DNA of 64,000 bases. Origin: Shewanella seohaensis (lineage in GTDB: Bacteria; Pseudomonadota; Gammaproteobacteria; Enterobacterales; Shewanellaceae). The position numbers and the translations under genes are program-made. Position 1 is the stretch's first letter, and each line of letters opens with the position of its first letter. The DNA lies in assembly GCF_025449215.1 (NCBI RefSeq), contig NZ_CP104900.1, forward strand, positions 2,728,001 through 2,792,000, given 5' to 3'. The notes beneath the pieces are model-generated. The model was not told the origin of the DNA. It searched no databases and saw only the letters and a list, made by a program, of their open reading frames with translations. Shown one piece after another: positions 1-8,649 of the stretch.

Positions 1-254
1 TCACGGCCTGCTTGTTGGCTAAGGTTGAGCTCTTTTAAGGTGACGGTCGCACCTGCAAGGGGCTGTTGGCTGCTGTTATCGCGAATTTGCCCCTCAAGTT
101 TGCCTATGGCGAGAGCATTGTGACTCAGTCCAGCGAGCACCATGGCTAAGCTTAAGGCTGAGAGACGCGACGTGAGACGTTTGTGGACCCTAGCGACAGG
201 ATGCGCTTGTTGTGGCAGCAGAGAACCTAATTGTCGAGCGATTGGAGATTGCAT
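1..254 (-). CDS. TonB-dependent receptor-like protein, N-terminal fragment
   Basis: The gene starts at an ATG (252-254) and runs off the left edge, so only about 84 residues are visible. They show a positively charged start, a hydrophobic stretch ending in a typical signal-peptidase site (SHNALA), and then the beginning of a carboxypeptidase-regulatory-like beta domain (GKLEGQIRDNSSQQPLAGATV). In Shewanella this order, signal peptide followed by such a plug-like domain, is typical of outer-membrane TonB-dependent receptors. The receptor barrel itself lies outside the window, so the substrate cannot be guessed. It could also be another exported protein with this domain. It is transcribed divergently from the GGDEF-like gene. 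Confidence 0.55.
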   Translation of the reverse strand, partial: MQSPIARQLGSLLPQQAHPVARVHKRLTSRLSALSLAMVLAGLSHNALAIGKLEGQIRDNSSQQPLAGATVTLKELNLSQQAGR

Positions 255-905
255 CTTGAGTTCCGTTTCAGTTGTTTCAGTTGAGTGTTATTGCAAGCCT
301 TGTGGGAAGGCTGATTTGTAATGGCGGCCAAGTTAGGGGAGCAAAATGTCAGATTTGTGACGGCATCGTTGAGCAGTACGGTTTGGCCCACTTTTACCCA
401 CTGAAATGGCGATTTTGAGCTAAGGCTGAGCCAAAATGACGCTTACAGAATCAACGCCGAATAAGAAGGCGTTGGCTGTTATGGGGCGCTTGCATGATTG
501 AATCATTCAATCCCGTTTGAAGTGAAAATAACGCGGTTTTAGAATGGGTTAGAAAGTGTTTATTTAGATTTTGGCTCGTTATTTTCGGGCGGGACGCGAT
601 GCTTTTTGAGCTAAGAATACGGCGTAGATTGAGTTAACAGGGATTCAAATTAAGCGAAGATGGCACTTTTCTCGACCCAGCGGAAAACTGCCTGAGCTAA
701 TTTGCCGCAGTAGCAGTGCGTATTGTGAGCTGGAAAGGTTATTTTTAGCTTTAAATTTAATTGCTTAGATTTGAATCATGTATTTTCTATCGTAAAGTCG
801 CGACAAGTGACGTCACTGAGTTGTCATAAAAGCCCGCTAACTTGCGTCCCCATAGTATCAAGGCTTAATTCTCCTTTTAGGGCTTTATTAAACAAGGTGT
901 GTATT
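255..905. other. Intergenic region between divergent genes
   Basis: About 650 bases separate the receptor-like gene from the likely TTG start of the GGDEF-like gene. The frame downstream is open from 771, so the upstream part of that gene may begin earlier. No clear operator, RNA gene or repeat was recognised. Promoters for both directions should lie here. Confidence 0.5.
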
Positions 906-1871
906 TTGGAAACTCCTGCAAAATCATTACGACTCGCCAGCGTCTATGGCGTGAGTCTGCTGATCATCTTTATGGTGCCTTTACTGCTTTGGCAGAGCAC
1001 CACGGCCAAAACCGTAACGGCGGTGGATTGGTTTGATGTGGTCACCGAGGGCGCCTTATTTGTACTCGGCATGTGCTGGTTGATGGTGATGGTCTCGGTG
1101 CGCCCCTCGGGCCGAGTGACAAATCTGTTGATTGCGGGCCTCTCAAGCTATTGTTTGGGTTGTTATTTGGATTTACTGGACGAGATTTTTATCGTCAAAA
1201 CCATTCCTGTATATAACTGGTTTGAAAAGATGCCCACGCCTGTCGGGCTGTTGGTGCTGACCTACGGTTTATGGTTATGGCGCGATGAGCAAACCGTCGT
1301 CAATCGCCAGCTACAAACTCGGGAGCAGTTTCACCGCGAACATCAGTTAACCGACGGTTTGACCTTACTCAATGACGCGAAGGCATTCGAACAGCATCTC
1401 ATTAGACAAATATCGCAAAATCAATCATTTGGTCTGATTATGCTTGATGTCGATAATTTTCATCAATACAACGAATCAAACGGCGTTGAAGAGGGAGATA
1501 GGCTGTTGTCCCAGTTAGCATTGTGGTTAAGCGCGAGCCTAAGAAGTCAGGATTTAGTCTGCCGTTATGCTGGCGATCGCTTTATCATTCTGATGCGCGG
1601 CGCCATTCCGCCCTTAGTAAGTGTGATGGCAGAGCAGATACAGCAAGGGGTGAGGGAGTTGGGCTGCTCTGTTTCAGTGGTTTGGACGCTACCCTCTCCC
1701 AAAGCATTGGATAGGCAGGACAAGCAGAATAGTCCAAAGGCTGAGGCTGCAACGCTATTGCAATCGTTGAATCAAAAAATATCACAGCAAAAAGCGTATC
1801 GCGCCTCGGCGGCACCTTTCACTCAGCCGTTTCATTCGCGCAGCACCTCGACTGAAAGCGGGCTTAACTGA
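906..1871 (+). CDS. Membrane protein with degenerate GGDEF domain
   Basis: The first part has about four hydrophobic segments, followed by a GGDEF fold with the recognisable metal-site region LIMLDVDNFHQYNE. The signature itself reads AGDRF instead of GGDEF (bases 1569-1583). Losing the glutamate makes diguanylate cyclase activity unlikely, so a sensory or c-di-GMP-related regulatory role is inferred. The frame is open from a TTG at 771, but that start has no ribosome binding site and the extra 45 residues look non-conserved. A TTG at 906 has AAGGTG upstream and leads directly into the membrane segments, so it is preferred. The stop overlaps the start of the AraC-type gene (TGATG), so the two are probably one operon. 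Confidence 0.7.
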   Translation: METPAKSLRLASVYGVSLLIIFMVPLLLWQSTTAKTVTAVDWFDVVTEGALFVLGMCWLMVMVSVRPSGRVTNLLIAGLSSYCLGCYLDLLDEIFIVKTIPVYNWFEKMPTPVGLLVLTYGLWLWRDEQTVVNRQLQTREQFHREHQLTDGLTLLNDAKAFEQHLIRQISQNQSFGLIMLDVDNFHQYNESNGVEEGDRLLSQLALWLSASLRSQDLVCRYAGDRFIILMRGAIPPLVSVMAEQIQQGVRELGCSVSVVWTLPSPKALDRQDKQNSPKAEAATLLQSLNQKISQQKAYRASAAPFTQPFHSRSTSTESGLN

Positions 1872-3094
1872 TGCGCGCGCTCGCCACATGGCAGGATAAA
1901 TGTATCGATAGCCAATTGCTGGTGGCAAGTTTAGTGATGTTGTTTAAGCAGCGTGAATTGGATACTGATAAGTTACTGCGCGGGACGGGGATTTTTATCG
2001 GGGATATTCGCAAACCCGATCACCTTATTAGCCCCAAACAATTATCACGACTGCTGGATAATGCGCTTTCCCTGTGGCCAAGTGGCGATTTAAGTTTTTT
2101 ATTGGGTCAACGTTGGTTGCCATCCCAAAGCGGCGCGCTGACGGCGGCCATGTTTTGCGCGCAGGATTTACAGGCATTAAGCCGCGTTTGGCATAAGTAT
2201 CATTGGCTCACTCAGCCCTGGCTGCAAACTTGGTGCTGTCAAGGCGAGCATGAGTGGCATTATCTCTTGAGTCTCGACTTAGGTATGCAGCGCCATCGGC
2301 AGTTTTTGATTGAGCTGAGTCTGTCGTCGCTTACCGCAGCCTGTAAGCAGCTGCTTGGGCAAGCTTGGCGCGGCAGTCTGTGTTTTCCCTACCGCGCGCC
2401 GGATAATTTGGCCCATTACTATAAATACTTTGGTACCGACTTAAGTTTCGATGCGCCCCTTTGCCGGATTTCGATGACTAAAGCCCAGTTACGCCAACTC
2501 TCATTATTTGCGCGCCAGAGCACGGCCTATGCCGTATCAACTGGGGAAGAGAGGGATGACAATCTCATTCATCATTGTGTCATCGATGATGGTGTGATTC
2601 ATCATGGCACTAGTCATTCTGTGGGTGACTCTATAGCCTTAGTATCTCAAGCCACAGCGTCTCAAACTATTGTATCTCAACAGAATAGGCTGGATCAGGC
2701 GCCAAATATAATGTCAGCGTCGAATATCGCTCCTGCGCCGAATATGACCCTCGCGGCTCGCCAAGCGTTGTTAACACACGAGTTTCGCCTTGGGTTGGCG
2801 GGAGGGATCCGCCTTAAACTGATGCGCAGCACTCTTTCCTTGCCAGAGATGGCACAATCGCTGGAGATGAGCCCTGCAACCTTAAAACGCCGCCTGACGG
2901 AGATGGGCTTAAGTTACGGGCAACTTGCCGACGAAACGCGTTTGATCCGGGCGCTGTATTTTTTAGCCGAACCCGAGCAAGATGCGCACACGATTGCTAA
3001 TTCTCTATCTTTTAGTGATGCCAGTAATTTCAGGCGTTCCTTTAAACGTTGGACAGGTCAACTGCCTGCGTATTTCCGCTTTTGGTTAGCCTAG
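1871..3094 (+). CDS. AraC-family transcriptional regulator
   Basis: A 407-residue protein. The first ~230 residues resemble the arabinose-binding-type ligand/dimerisation domain found in OruR/ArgR-like AraC regulators. The last ~100 residues form the double helix-turn-helix DNA-binding domain, with the conserved pattern SLPEMAQSLEMSPATLKRRL followed by SLSFSDASNFRRSFKRWTG. Between them lies a low-complexity linker (about residues 230-300) rich in Ser, Gln, His and Ala. It overlaps the preceding gene by one base, which suggests translational coupling. Its targets may include neighbouring genes, but no operator was identified. Confidence 0.85.
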   Translation: MRALATWQDKCIDSQLLVASLVMLFKQRELDTDKLLRGTGIFIGDIRKPDHLISPKQLSRLLDNALSLWPSGDLSFLLGQRWLPSQSGALTAAMFCAQDLQALSRVWHKYHWLTQPWLQTWCCQGEHEWHYLLSLDLGMQRHRQFLIELSLSSLTAACKQLLGQAWRGSLCFPYRAPDNLAHYYKYFGTDLSFDAPLCRISMTKAQLRQLSLFARQSTAYAVSTGEERDDNLIHHCVIDDGVIHHGTSHSVGDSIALVSQATASQTIVSQQNRLDQAPNIMSASNIAPAPNMTLAARQALLTHEFRLGLAGGIRLKLMRSTLSLPEMAQSLEMSPATLKRRLTEMGLSYGQLADETRLIRALYFLAEPEQDAHTIANSLSFSDASNFRRSFKRWTGQLPAYFRFWLA

Positions 3095-3324
3095 ACCTCA
3101 ATTAGCCCGCCCAGTCCCCATTAGCCAAGTCCCCGATTAGCTTAAACAACAGCACCCCGCGATTTCCCTCCAGACTGATGATAAATAAGCCACCTCAATC
3201 CATTTCTGAATGACTATTCGTTGATTTGCATATTTGTTAGAAAATTTCCGAGGGTTATATTTTTATTTATGCAAATGCGCGAATAAATACTCAAAATGGA
3301 TTTTGTGTCTGTGCTATTACGTAT

Positions 3325-4215
3325 GTGAGTATTAAAGCGCCTTGTATCGTTGAGGGGCTGGACTGTAAATGCTGTTTTGTTTCACTTAGAATAACCGTCC
3401 TCGACCTTTCACTTGCCGTTTTAAGGGATCGCGTGCTAATCCATCAGCAATACCATCGTCATGGCCCCGATTATCGCTTTGGGGAGCAAATGACCTTTCT
3501 CGATGTGAAGCAAACCTTTGGTTTTAGCCATGTACGTGTGGGACGTTGGGTCACGCGCGAGGAGTCATTAATTGCCGCGAATTTGGTATTTGATTCGCTG
3601 GCAGATCTTGCCTTTATCCTCAATTTACCGCCGTTGACCTTAGGGCTAAGGCAAACCTTAAGCCTTGCCTTTGGCCATGGTGGGCAAAAGGGTGTGCAGG
3701 CACACTATGCGCCAGGGGCGCGAGAATTGGCATTAGCGAAAAATGCGGGGGCAGGAGCGCTGGCCCATGAGTTTTGGCATGCGTTTGACCACTATGTTGC
3801 CCCTAAGGCGTTTTCGCGCGCCACGGGACGTTTTAAGTGCGCCAGCGATCTCTGGCTTGCGGATCAGCCGCTTATCGAGCATCCCCTTAATCACCGTTTA
3901 GCTGAGATCTTTCGGGTTACCTTGCTCTCCGAGGACAATTTGGAGCCAAGTGATTACGTGCGCCGCGCAATTGCCTTAGATAAGCGTTATGGTGCGCAGT
4001 ATTTTGCTAAACCGACGGAAATGATGGCGAGGGCCTTTGAGGCCTGTATCGAATCCTATCAAGGGATCCAAAATCCCTATTTAGTCTCTGGCACGCGCTA
4101 TTCAGCACTGGCAAAGGAAGGGGCCTACCCCGACGAGCCACATAGACAACGTATCTTCAATGCCTTGATTGCCTACTTTGAGCCATTAGGTATGGCGTTA
4201 GGGAAAACCGGATAA
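3325..4215 (+). CDS. LPD1/CLCA_X-type protein with HExxH motif
   Basis: A 296-residue protein. Residues around 65-80 contain FGFSHVRVGRWV, which resembles the large polyvalent protein-associated domain 1 (FGFRGVEFGNWV-like). Residues around 150 contain AHEFWHAFDH, a zincin-type HExxH motif. A later glutamate-rich segment (KPTEMMARAFEACIE) could supply the third metal ligand. This combination matches what is annotated as CLCA_X family protein in Shewanella and Vibrio. A metalloprotease-like activity is inferred from the motif only. The start is a GTG without a good ribosome binding site, so the true start may lie further in. It converges with the next gene, only 10 bases separating the stops. 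Confidence 0.6.
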   Translation: MSIKAPCIVEGLDCKCCFVSLRITVLDLSLAVLRDRVLIHQQYHRHGPDYRFGEQMTFLDVKQTFGFSHVRVGRWVTREESLIAANLVFDSLADLAFILNLPPLTLGLRQTLSLAFGHGGQKGVQAHYAPGARELALAKNAGAGALAHEFWHAFDHYVAPKAFSRATGRFKCASDLWLADQPLIEHPLNHRLAEIFRVTLLSEDNLEPSDYVRRAIALDKRYGAQYFAKPTEMMARAFEACIESYQGIQNPYLVSGTRYSALAKEGAYPDEPHRQRIFNALIAYFEPLGMALGKTG

Positions 4216-4225
4216 ATCTGATGCG

Positions 4226-5182
4226 CTAGTCCGTGAGTTGTTGCTGGCAATAGGCGAGCTGGTGGCGAATGGCATCGAGGGTTTGCGAGGCGGCATAATC
4301 CATCAGATACCAAGGGCTGATTTGGCTTTCGGGCTGATGATTAAAAAACAGTGACTCGCATGCTTTAAGCCTCGATTTTTCAGCAAATTGTTGCCAAATT
4401 GCACTGGGTGTAAGGGCGAGTTTGGCTAACTGTTCACGTAGTTGTTGTTTTGTTTGCTCACTTACGTTTGGTGTAAGTGTGGATTGCCTGAGTAAATCCA
4501 GTTGGCTGAAGGGATCTTCAAATCGTTTGTTTCGGTCAGTGTGGTGAGTCGGTTTACTCTCTGCGCCATCAGTTTCACAGGCCTTAGGCATACTCTCCCA
4601 CGGCGTTAAGGTAAATTCCGGCCAATAGATACGCTCGCATAGCAGCGTTTGGGCGATTCTTCTCTCTCCAAGCCAGTTGTGTACCATACAAGGCAAATGA
4701 ATGTTGTCCGGCAAGTCCATACTGCGCTGTAAGCTCGGCAACAGCGACATCCGCTGAACTTGTACCTTTTTGGCTAATGACATCATTAACACGACTGTGG
4801 TTAGGCCCGATGACGGCCAGCAGCCGAGGGAAGGGGTGAGATCGGTTGCGACTTGGGTCAGAGCCTTTGCCAGTTGTACGCCTTGGGGATGACCTTGCAC
4901 TTCGAAGGCATATTGAGATTCGGCAAAGCCACCATTGGCAATATTGACCACTTGGCCATGGGCGGATACATCTTCGGGGCATTGGGTGCCATTAAAGATA
5001 AAGGTGAGTCCTTTGTTTGCGGGTTGCCAGTCGCCTGAAGCGTTACCGATAATGGTGGCCTGCTCAAGCTTGAGCTGCTCGGCTAATGCGCTTAACGAAA
5101 TCCTGGGTTGTGGCTCAGCCAATTGACGGTGCATATGCGTATGTGATTGAGGCGCATCGGCTAAGGGCTGTGGATAGGACAT
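4226..5182 (-). CDS. Uncharacterised protein, possibly GT29 sialyltransferase-like
   Basis: About 318 residues from the ATG at 5182. The frame is open to a TTG at 5206, which lacks support. No family is recognised with certainty. Near the N terminus, ATIIGNASGDW followed by GLTFIFNG resembles the first sialyl-motif of glycosyltransferase family 29 (VVGNA...FN). About 90 residues further, PSSGLTTVVLMMSLAKKVQV resembles the second motif (PSTGLLAL...LCDEVHV). The catalytic identity is therefore a weak inference. The C-terminal third is polar, with a charged linker. No signal peptide is seen, so a cytoplasmic protein is likely. Confidence 0.5.
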   Translation of the reverse strand: MSYPQPLADAPQSHTHMHRQLAEPQPRISLSALAEQLKLEQATIIGNASGDWQPANKGLTFIFNGTQCPEDVSAHGQVVNIANGGFAESQYAFEVQGHPQGVQLAKALTQVATDLTPSLGCWPSSGLTTVVLMMSLAKKVQVQRMSLLPSLQRSMDLPDNIHLPCMVHNWLGERRIAQTLLCERIYWPEFTLTPWESMPKACETDGAESKPTHHTDRNKRFEDPFSQLDLLRQSTLTPNVSEQTKQQLREQLAKLALTPSAIWQQFAEKSRLKACESLFFNHQPESQISPWYLMDYAASQTLDAIRHQLAYCQQQLTD

Positions 5183-5440
5183 ACTCGCAAGGACTCTGTA
5201 AAACAAAGAGGCTAATTGTACTGGAACTTCCCCGCTGACTAAAGGGCTATTCCCTATCGATGCTCTGTAGATTCATGAATAAAATTTCACAATAACAGTA
5301 CGTTAGACTGTTTTGTTAAGGTTTGATGGGGAGCTTCACGTTTAAACAGACACTTGCAACCTTATGCCATCGAACGCCTTTTTGAGCGCATTATTTAGCG
5401 TTTTTAGTGAGTTAACTAAAGGGCTAACTGAATGGATGAT

Positions 5441-6280
5441 TTAGTTGCTATGGGTCTGTGTGCTAAGACGCTCTTTTTCAATCACGCTAATGGTTCTTTC
5501 GATAAATTTCCTTAAAGCCTTTGGCGGTAAAAAAGGGGATTTACCCTCCTGATTAAAGCGTGCAATAAGGGTCGCGACCTGTGGATGTTGAATGATGTCC
5601 TCCACACTTTTGCCCGCATCTAGCTGGGCTTCAATCAAGTGTACCCAATCGTTGGTGTTTTGCTTAAAGCTGCGAAGTGATGCTTTATTACTTGGCTTAC
5701 CATGTCCCGGCACGATAAGGCTGTCTTCATCGCCGAGACGTAAAATGTGGTTGATTGCCGCATTAAAGCCGCGTATGCCACCGGCATAAAATGTGGGGTG
5801 CCAGCTGTTATCGACAATATCGCCGACAAATAGGCTGTTGCTTTGCGGATGAAAATAGATCCTGTCGGCGGCAGAATGGGATGAAACTTGGATGGTCACT
5901 ATCTCTGCCAAGAATGGCTGCGCTGAGGCTAGGCTTTGTGTTGGCGCTAGGCCTTGGGTTGACGCTAAGCTGGCACCTTGTTGGATAAAATATTGATTAC
6001 CGCCGGTATGATCGGCGTGTTCATGGGTATTCAAGATAAACTTAACGGGTTTGCCATAGAGGGATTGAACGGTACGACTTAAGGCATCTAAGTGTTCATC
6101 CCCTGGCATAGGGTCGATAAGCACCAAGCCTTCGCTCGTTGATAGCACGCCGATATTGGTTCCGTAGTCCACACCCTTCAATAGCTGCAGTTGATCGGAG
6201 ACTTTTTCAATAGTGATGGTATCGGCGTTGGCTGCAAAACAGCATGTAACAAAGACGAGGGGAGCTAATGCTTTATACAT
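5441..6280 (-). CDS. Exported metallo-beta-lactamase-fold hydrolase
   Basis: A 279-residue protein with an N-terminal signal peptide (cleavage probably after CFAANA). The metallo-beta-lactamase zinc motif THEHADHTGG lies near residue 85, and later ligands are seen in SSHSAAD, LFVGDIVD and VPGHGKP. This order is that of the periplasmic MBL-fold hydrolases rather than glyoxalase II. A short repetitive insertion (ASTQGLAPTQSLASAQ, near residue 105) lies between motifs. The substrate is unknown; some relatives act on lactams, others in quinoprotein-linked systems. It is transcribed divergently from the PepSY gene. Confidence 0.75.
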   Translation of the reverse strand: MYKALAPLVFVTCCFAANADTITIEKVSDQLQLLKGVDYGTNIGVLSTSEGLVLIDPMPGDEHLDALSRTVQSLYGKPVKFILNTHEHADHTGGNQYFIQQGASLASTQGLAPTQSLASAQPFLAEIVTIQVSSHSAADRIYFHPQSNSLFVGDIVDNSWHPTFYAGGIRGFNAAINHILRLGDEDSLIVPGHGKPSNKASLRSFKQNTNDWVHLIEAQLDAGKSVEDIIQHPQVATLIARFNQEGKSPFLPPKALRKFIERTISVIEKERLSTQTHSN

Positions 6281-6430
6281 GTAGGCCAGCCTATGATTAA
6301 GTGTGAGTGTTGAAATCTATGCGCATCAAATCTTTTCGCATCAAATCTATACGCATTATTAGCGTCAGTCAGCTGTCTCGCCAACTCTCACATCTGCTTA
6401 ATTTGTGACAAATCTTATAAACCTATCGTA

Positions 6431-6453
6431 TTATCAATATGTCGTATTGATAA
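6431..6453. promoter_or_regulatory. Perfect inverted repeat, putative operator
   Basis: TTATCAATA and TATTGATAA form a perfect 9-bp inverted repeat with a 5-bp spacer, 57 bases upstream of the PepSY gene and in the gap to the divergent MBL-fold gene. The hexamer CGTATT also recurs three times here with 15-17 base spacing. The sequence is AT-rich like a Fur site, but does not match the Fur consensus well, so the binding protein is unknown. Confidence 0.45.
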
Positions 6454-6509
6454 CAATTCGTATTAACCTTACACTATCGGGATTCTAAAAGAGGTAGGAA
6501 CAATCCCCC

Positions 6510-7679
6510 ATGGCGAAAATAAGTAATCGCTTCTGGTTTATGTTACACGGTTGGGTATCTTTGCCCATCTGGATTTTATTCAGTTTTATCTGCTTAACGG
6601 GCACGGTTGCCGTACTCAGTCATGAATTGACTTGGCTGACCAACCCCGCAGCCCGTGCACTCAATCCAGAAGAGCTGCCCGCAAAACCCGTCGATGAATT
6701 AATGCTGGTGGTCGAAAAGGCCTATCCGAATGCGCAGGTGATGGGTGCTATGACCTTTGAGCCTTACTTAATCAATGCGATTACCTTTACCGATGCCGAT
6801 AAACCTTATGCTATCGCCTATGTGAATCAATATACGGGACAAATTCAGCAGATCAACGAAGGACTAACCTTTATTGGCTTTATGCGTTCCTTACATGGTT
6901 GGTTGTTGTTTCCTTGGCAGAGCGGCTACAGCGTCGGCTATTACCTTGTTTGTTCTATGGCGCTCATGATGCTCGCCTCATTGATTACTGGGTTAATCGT
7001 TTATAAGCGTTTTTGGCGCAGCTTTTTTACACCCAAACTTAGACTTACCCAAGGGAAGAAAACCTTACTCTCTGATTTGCATAAATTATCCGGCGTCTGG
7101 TCGATTTGGTTTATTGCGATTATGAGCCTGACTGGGCTGTGGTATTTAGTTCAAGCTATCTTCTGGCATGCGGATATTGATATCGAGCCCCATGCGCCTA
7201 TGATTGCCGCCGAGCAAGTGCCGCTGATGCAAGCGGGTGATACGCAACTGCCAAGCGCCAATGTTTCTTTTACTGAGGCCTTAAGTTTAGCTAAGCAGCG
7301 CTTTCCCGATTTTCAGCCAAGTTATGTGATGTTGCCTGAGCATCAACGGGATATGTATCATTTGAGTGGTAGTGGCGATCATATTTTCTACGATCAATAT
7401 TCCTACAACCTCAGTATCAATCCGTGGACGGGTGAGATTGCTAGCGCGACCTCGCCAGACACCATGACAGGTATGCAAACCTTAATGCATATTGCCGATC
7501 CGCTGCATTACGGCACCTTAGGTGGGATTTGGACTAAATTGATTTGGTTCTTCTTTGGGCTAGTGCTTTCGGGCATGTCGATCACCGGTTTTATGATGTG
7601 GGGATTACGCCATGTCCGTGCCTTTAAACAGGCCGAAAGCAAAGACTTAGCCGCAGATATGTTAGGGGAGGCACGCTAA
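6510..7679 (+). CDS. PepSY-associated membrane protein
   Basis: A 389-residue inner-membrane protein of the PepSY_TM family. It has an N-terminal anchor (FWFMLHGWVSLPIWILF), two paired transmembrane segments in the middle, and a final one (LIWFFFGLVLSGMSITGFMM). PepSY-like extracytoplasmic domains lie between them (about residues 70-130 and 250-320). Conserved histidines in the helices (LHGW, HGWL, LHKLSG) suggest heme or electron transfer. In Shewanella such proteins sit next to siderophore or TonB-receptor genes and are thought to take part in iron reduction or uptake. Here the link is only by family. It overlaps the next gene by one base (TAATG). Confidence 0.8.
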   Translation: MAKISNRFWFMLHGWVSLPIWILFSFICLTGTVAVLSHELTWLTNPAARALNPEELPAKPVDELMLVVEKAYPNAQVMGAMTFEPYLINAITFTDADKPYAIAYVNQYTGQIQQINEGLTFIGFMRSLHGWLLFPWQSGYSVGYYLVCSMALMMLASLITGLIVYKRFWRSFFTPKLRLTQGKKTLLSDLHKLSGVWSIWFIAIMSLTGLWYLVQAIFWHADIDIEPHAPMIAAEQVPLMQAGDTQLPSANVSFTEALSLAKQRFPDFQPSYVMLPEHQRDMYHLSGSGDHIFYDQYSYNLSINPWTGEIASATSPDTMTGMQTLMHIADPLHYGTLGGIWTKLIWFFFGLVLSGMSITGFMMWGLRHVRAFKQAESKDLAADMLGEAR

Positions 7680-8143
7680 TGGCATCATCGGTATTTTGGT
7701 TAAAACATAAGTACAAGCTCAGTGGTTTGATTTTGATCTTACCCTTAGTGTTTCTCTATCAGTCGCTTAACCCGAGTTTTCCACCCGCGTGGCCGAGCCA
7801 GCAATTAGGTGAATTTAAAATCGCGCCAATGCCGTTAGATTTAAAGGCACCTTATAAGCACCACGATGATTACGTAAAAGATTTTATGTTGATCTTTGAA
7901 CAGGGGAATGTCGCCCATATTCGCCAAGGGTATGCCAATATCGGCCCAGAGGCTCTGCCATTGGAAGCCCTACAAAAAGGCGAAAATGGAGTGTTGCATG
8001 GCAGCAAACATGGTCAGCATGTGCATGCGATTACTGGCGCTAAGTTAGCGGCAACGGACAGCTTGTGGGTGTCGATTCAAAATTGGCAGGGCGAATGGTT
8101 GGCTAGCCAATGGCCCGTACCCGAGGCGGTGTTAGTGCAGTAA
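7679..8143 (+). CDS. Small membrane-anchored partner of the PepSY protein
   Basis: 154 residues. One N-terminal transmembrane segment (LSGLILILPLVFLYQSL) is followed by a probably periplasmic domain rich in His (YKHHDD, HGSKHGQHVHAITG). The family is not recognised. The ATG overlaps the stop of the PepSY gene, so the two are one operon and the products probably act together. The histidines would suit metal or heme binding, but that is inference. Confidence 0.6.
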   Translation: MASSVFWLKHKYKLSGLILILPLVFLYQSLNPSFPPAWPSQQLGEFKIAPMPLDLKAPYKHHDDYVKDFMLIFEQGNVAHIRQGYANIGPEALPLEALQKGENGVLHGSKHGQHVHAITGAKLAATDSLWVSIQNWQGEWLASQWPVPEAVLVQ

Positions 8144-8174
8144 TACCGCTAGTTAATTGTTTGCAGTAAAGTAG

Positions 8175-8210
8175 CCCTCAGGTGCAAACTGTGCCCGAGG
8201 GTTATTTTTT
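8175..8210 (+). terminator. Rho-independent terminator after the PepSY operon
   Basis: CCCTCAGG and CCCGAGGG form a hairpin with one mismatch, followed by a T run at 8205-8210. It lies about 30 bases after the preceding stop codon. Confidence 0.65.
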
Positions 8211-8240
8211 ATCGGATAGGCTGACTGCAAAGGATTGGAT

Positions 8241-8507
8241 ATGGAATTTACGAATGCAGAACTTGCGCTAATCACTGCCGCGAAACAAAAAGTGCAAATG
8301 GCGCAGCGGGTGCGAGTTGGGGTGATTATTTTGCTTATCTTAGGCACGCTTACGCTGCTGGCTGGGTTTTGGAGTCACCCTTATGCGATTTACATTGCCT
8401 TTGCGCTGGTGGTCTTTGCGGTCGCGCTACCTCAGTTTGGCCAAGGGCCAAAATATGAAGAATTGCTCGCCCTATTGCAGCAAAAAGCCGCTCAACAAAA
8501 TGGTTAA
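8241..8507 (+). CDS. Small two-helix membrane protein
   Basis: 88 residues from the ATG at 8241. The ribosome binding site AAGGA six bases upstream decides this over an in-frame TTG at 8235. A short N-terminal amphipathic part is followed by two adjacent transmembrane helices (VGVIILLILGTLTLLAGF and AIYIAFALVVFAVALP) and a charged C-terminal tail. No function is recognised. It follows the PepSY terminator, so it is probably separately transcribed. Confidence 0.55.
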   Translation: MEFTNAELALITAAKQKVQMAQRVRVGVIILLILGTLTLLAGFWSHPYAIYIAFALVVFAVALPQFGQGPKYEELLALLQQKAAQQNG

Positions 8508-8567
8508 TCTGCGCCATAGTACTAATCACAGCGCTAAGAACGGTGCTAACAACAGCGCTAATAACAA

Positions 8568-8596
8568 AAGGGCTTTCAGCAAGATTGAAAGCCCTT
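8568..8596 (-). terminator. Terminator of the rnf-nth operon
   Basis: AAGGGCTTTC and GAAAGCCCTT form a perfect 10-bp stem with a 9-base loop. On the minus strand the stem is followed by TTTTGTTATT, so it most likely ends transcripts coming from nth. It may also stop transcription from the opposite side. Confidence 0.7.
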
Positions 8597-8649
8597 GTTA
8601 CTTGTTCATTCCGTTAGTTAAAGCGCTTAACGATAGCCTTGTAGCGCCC

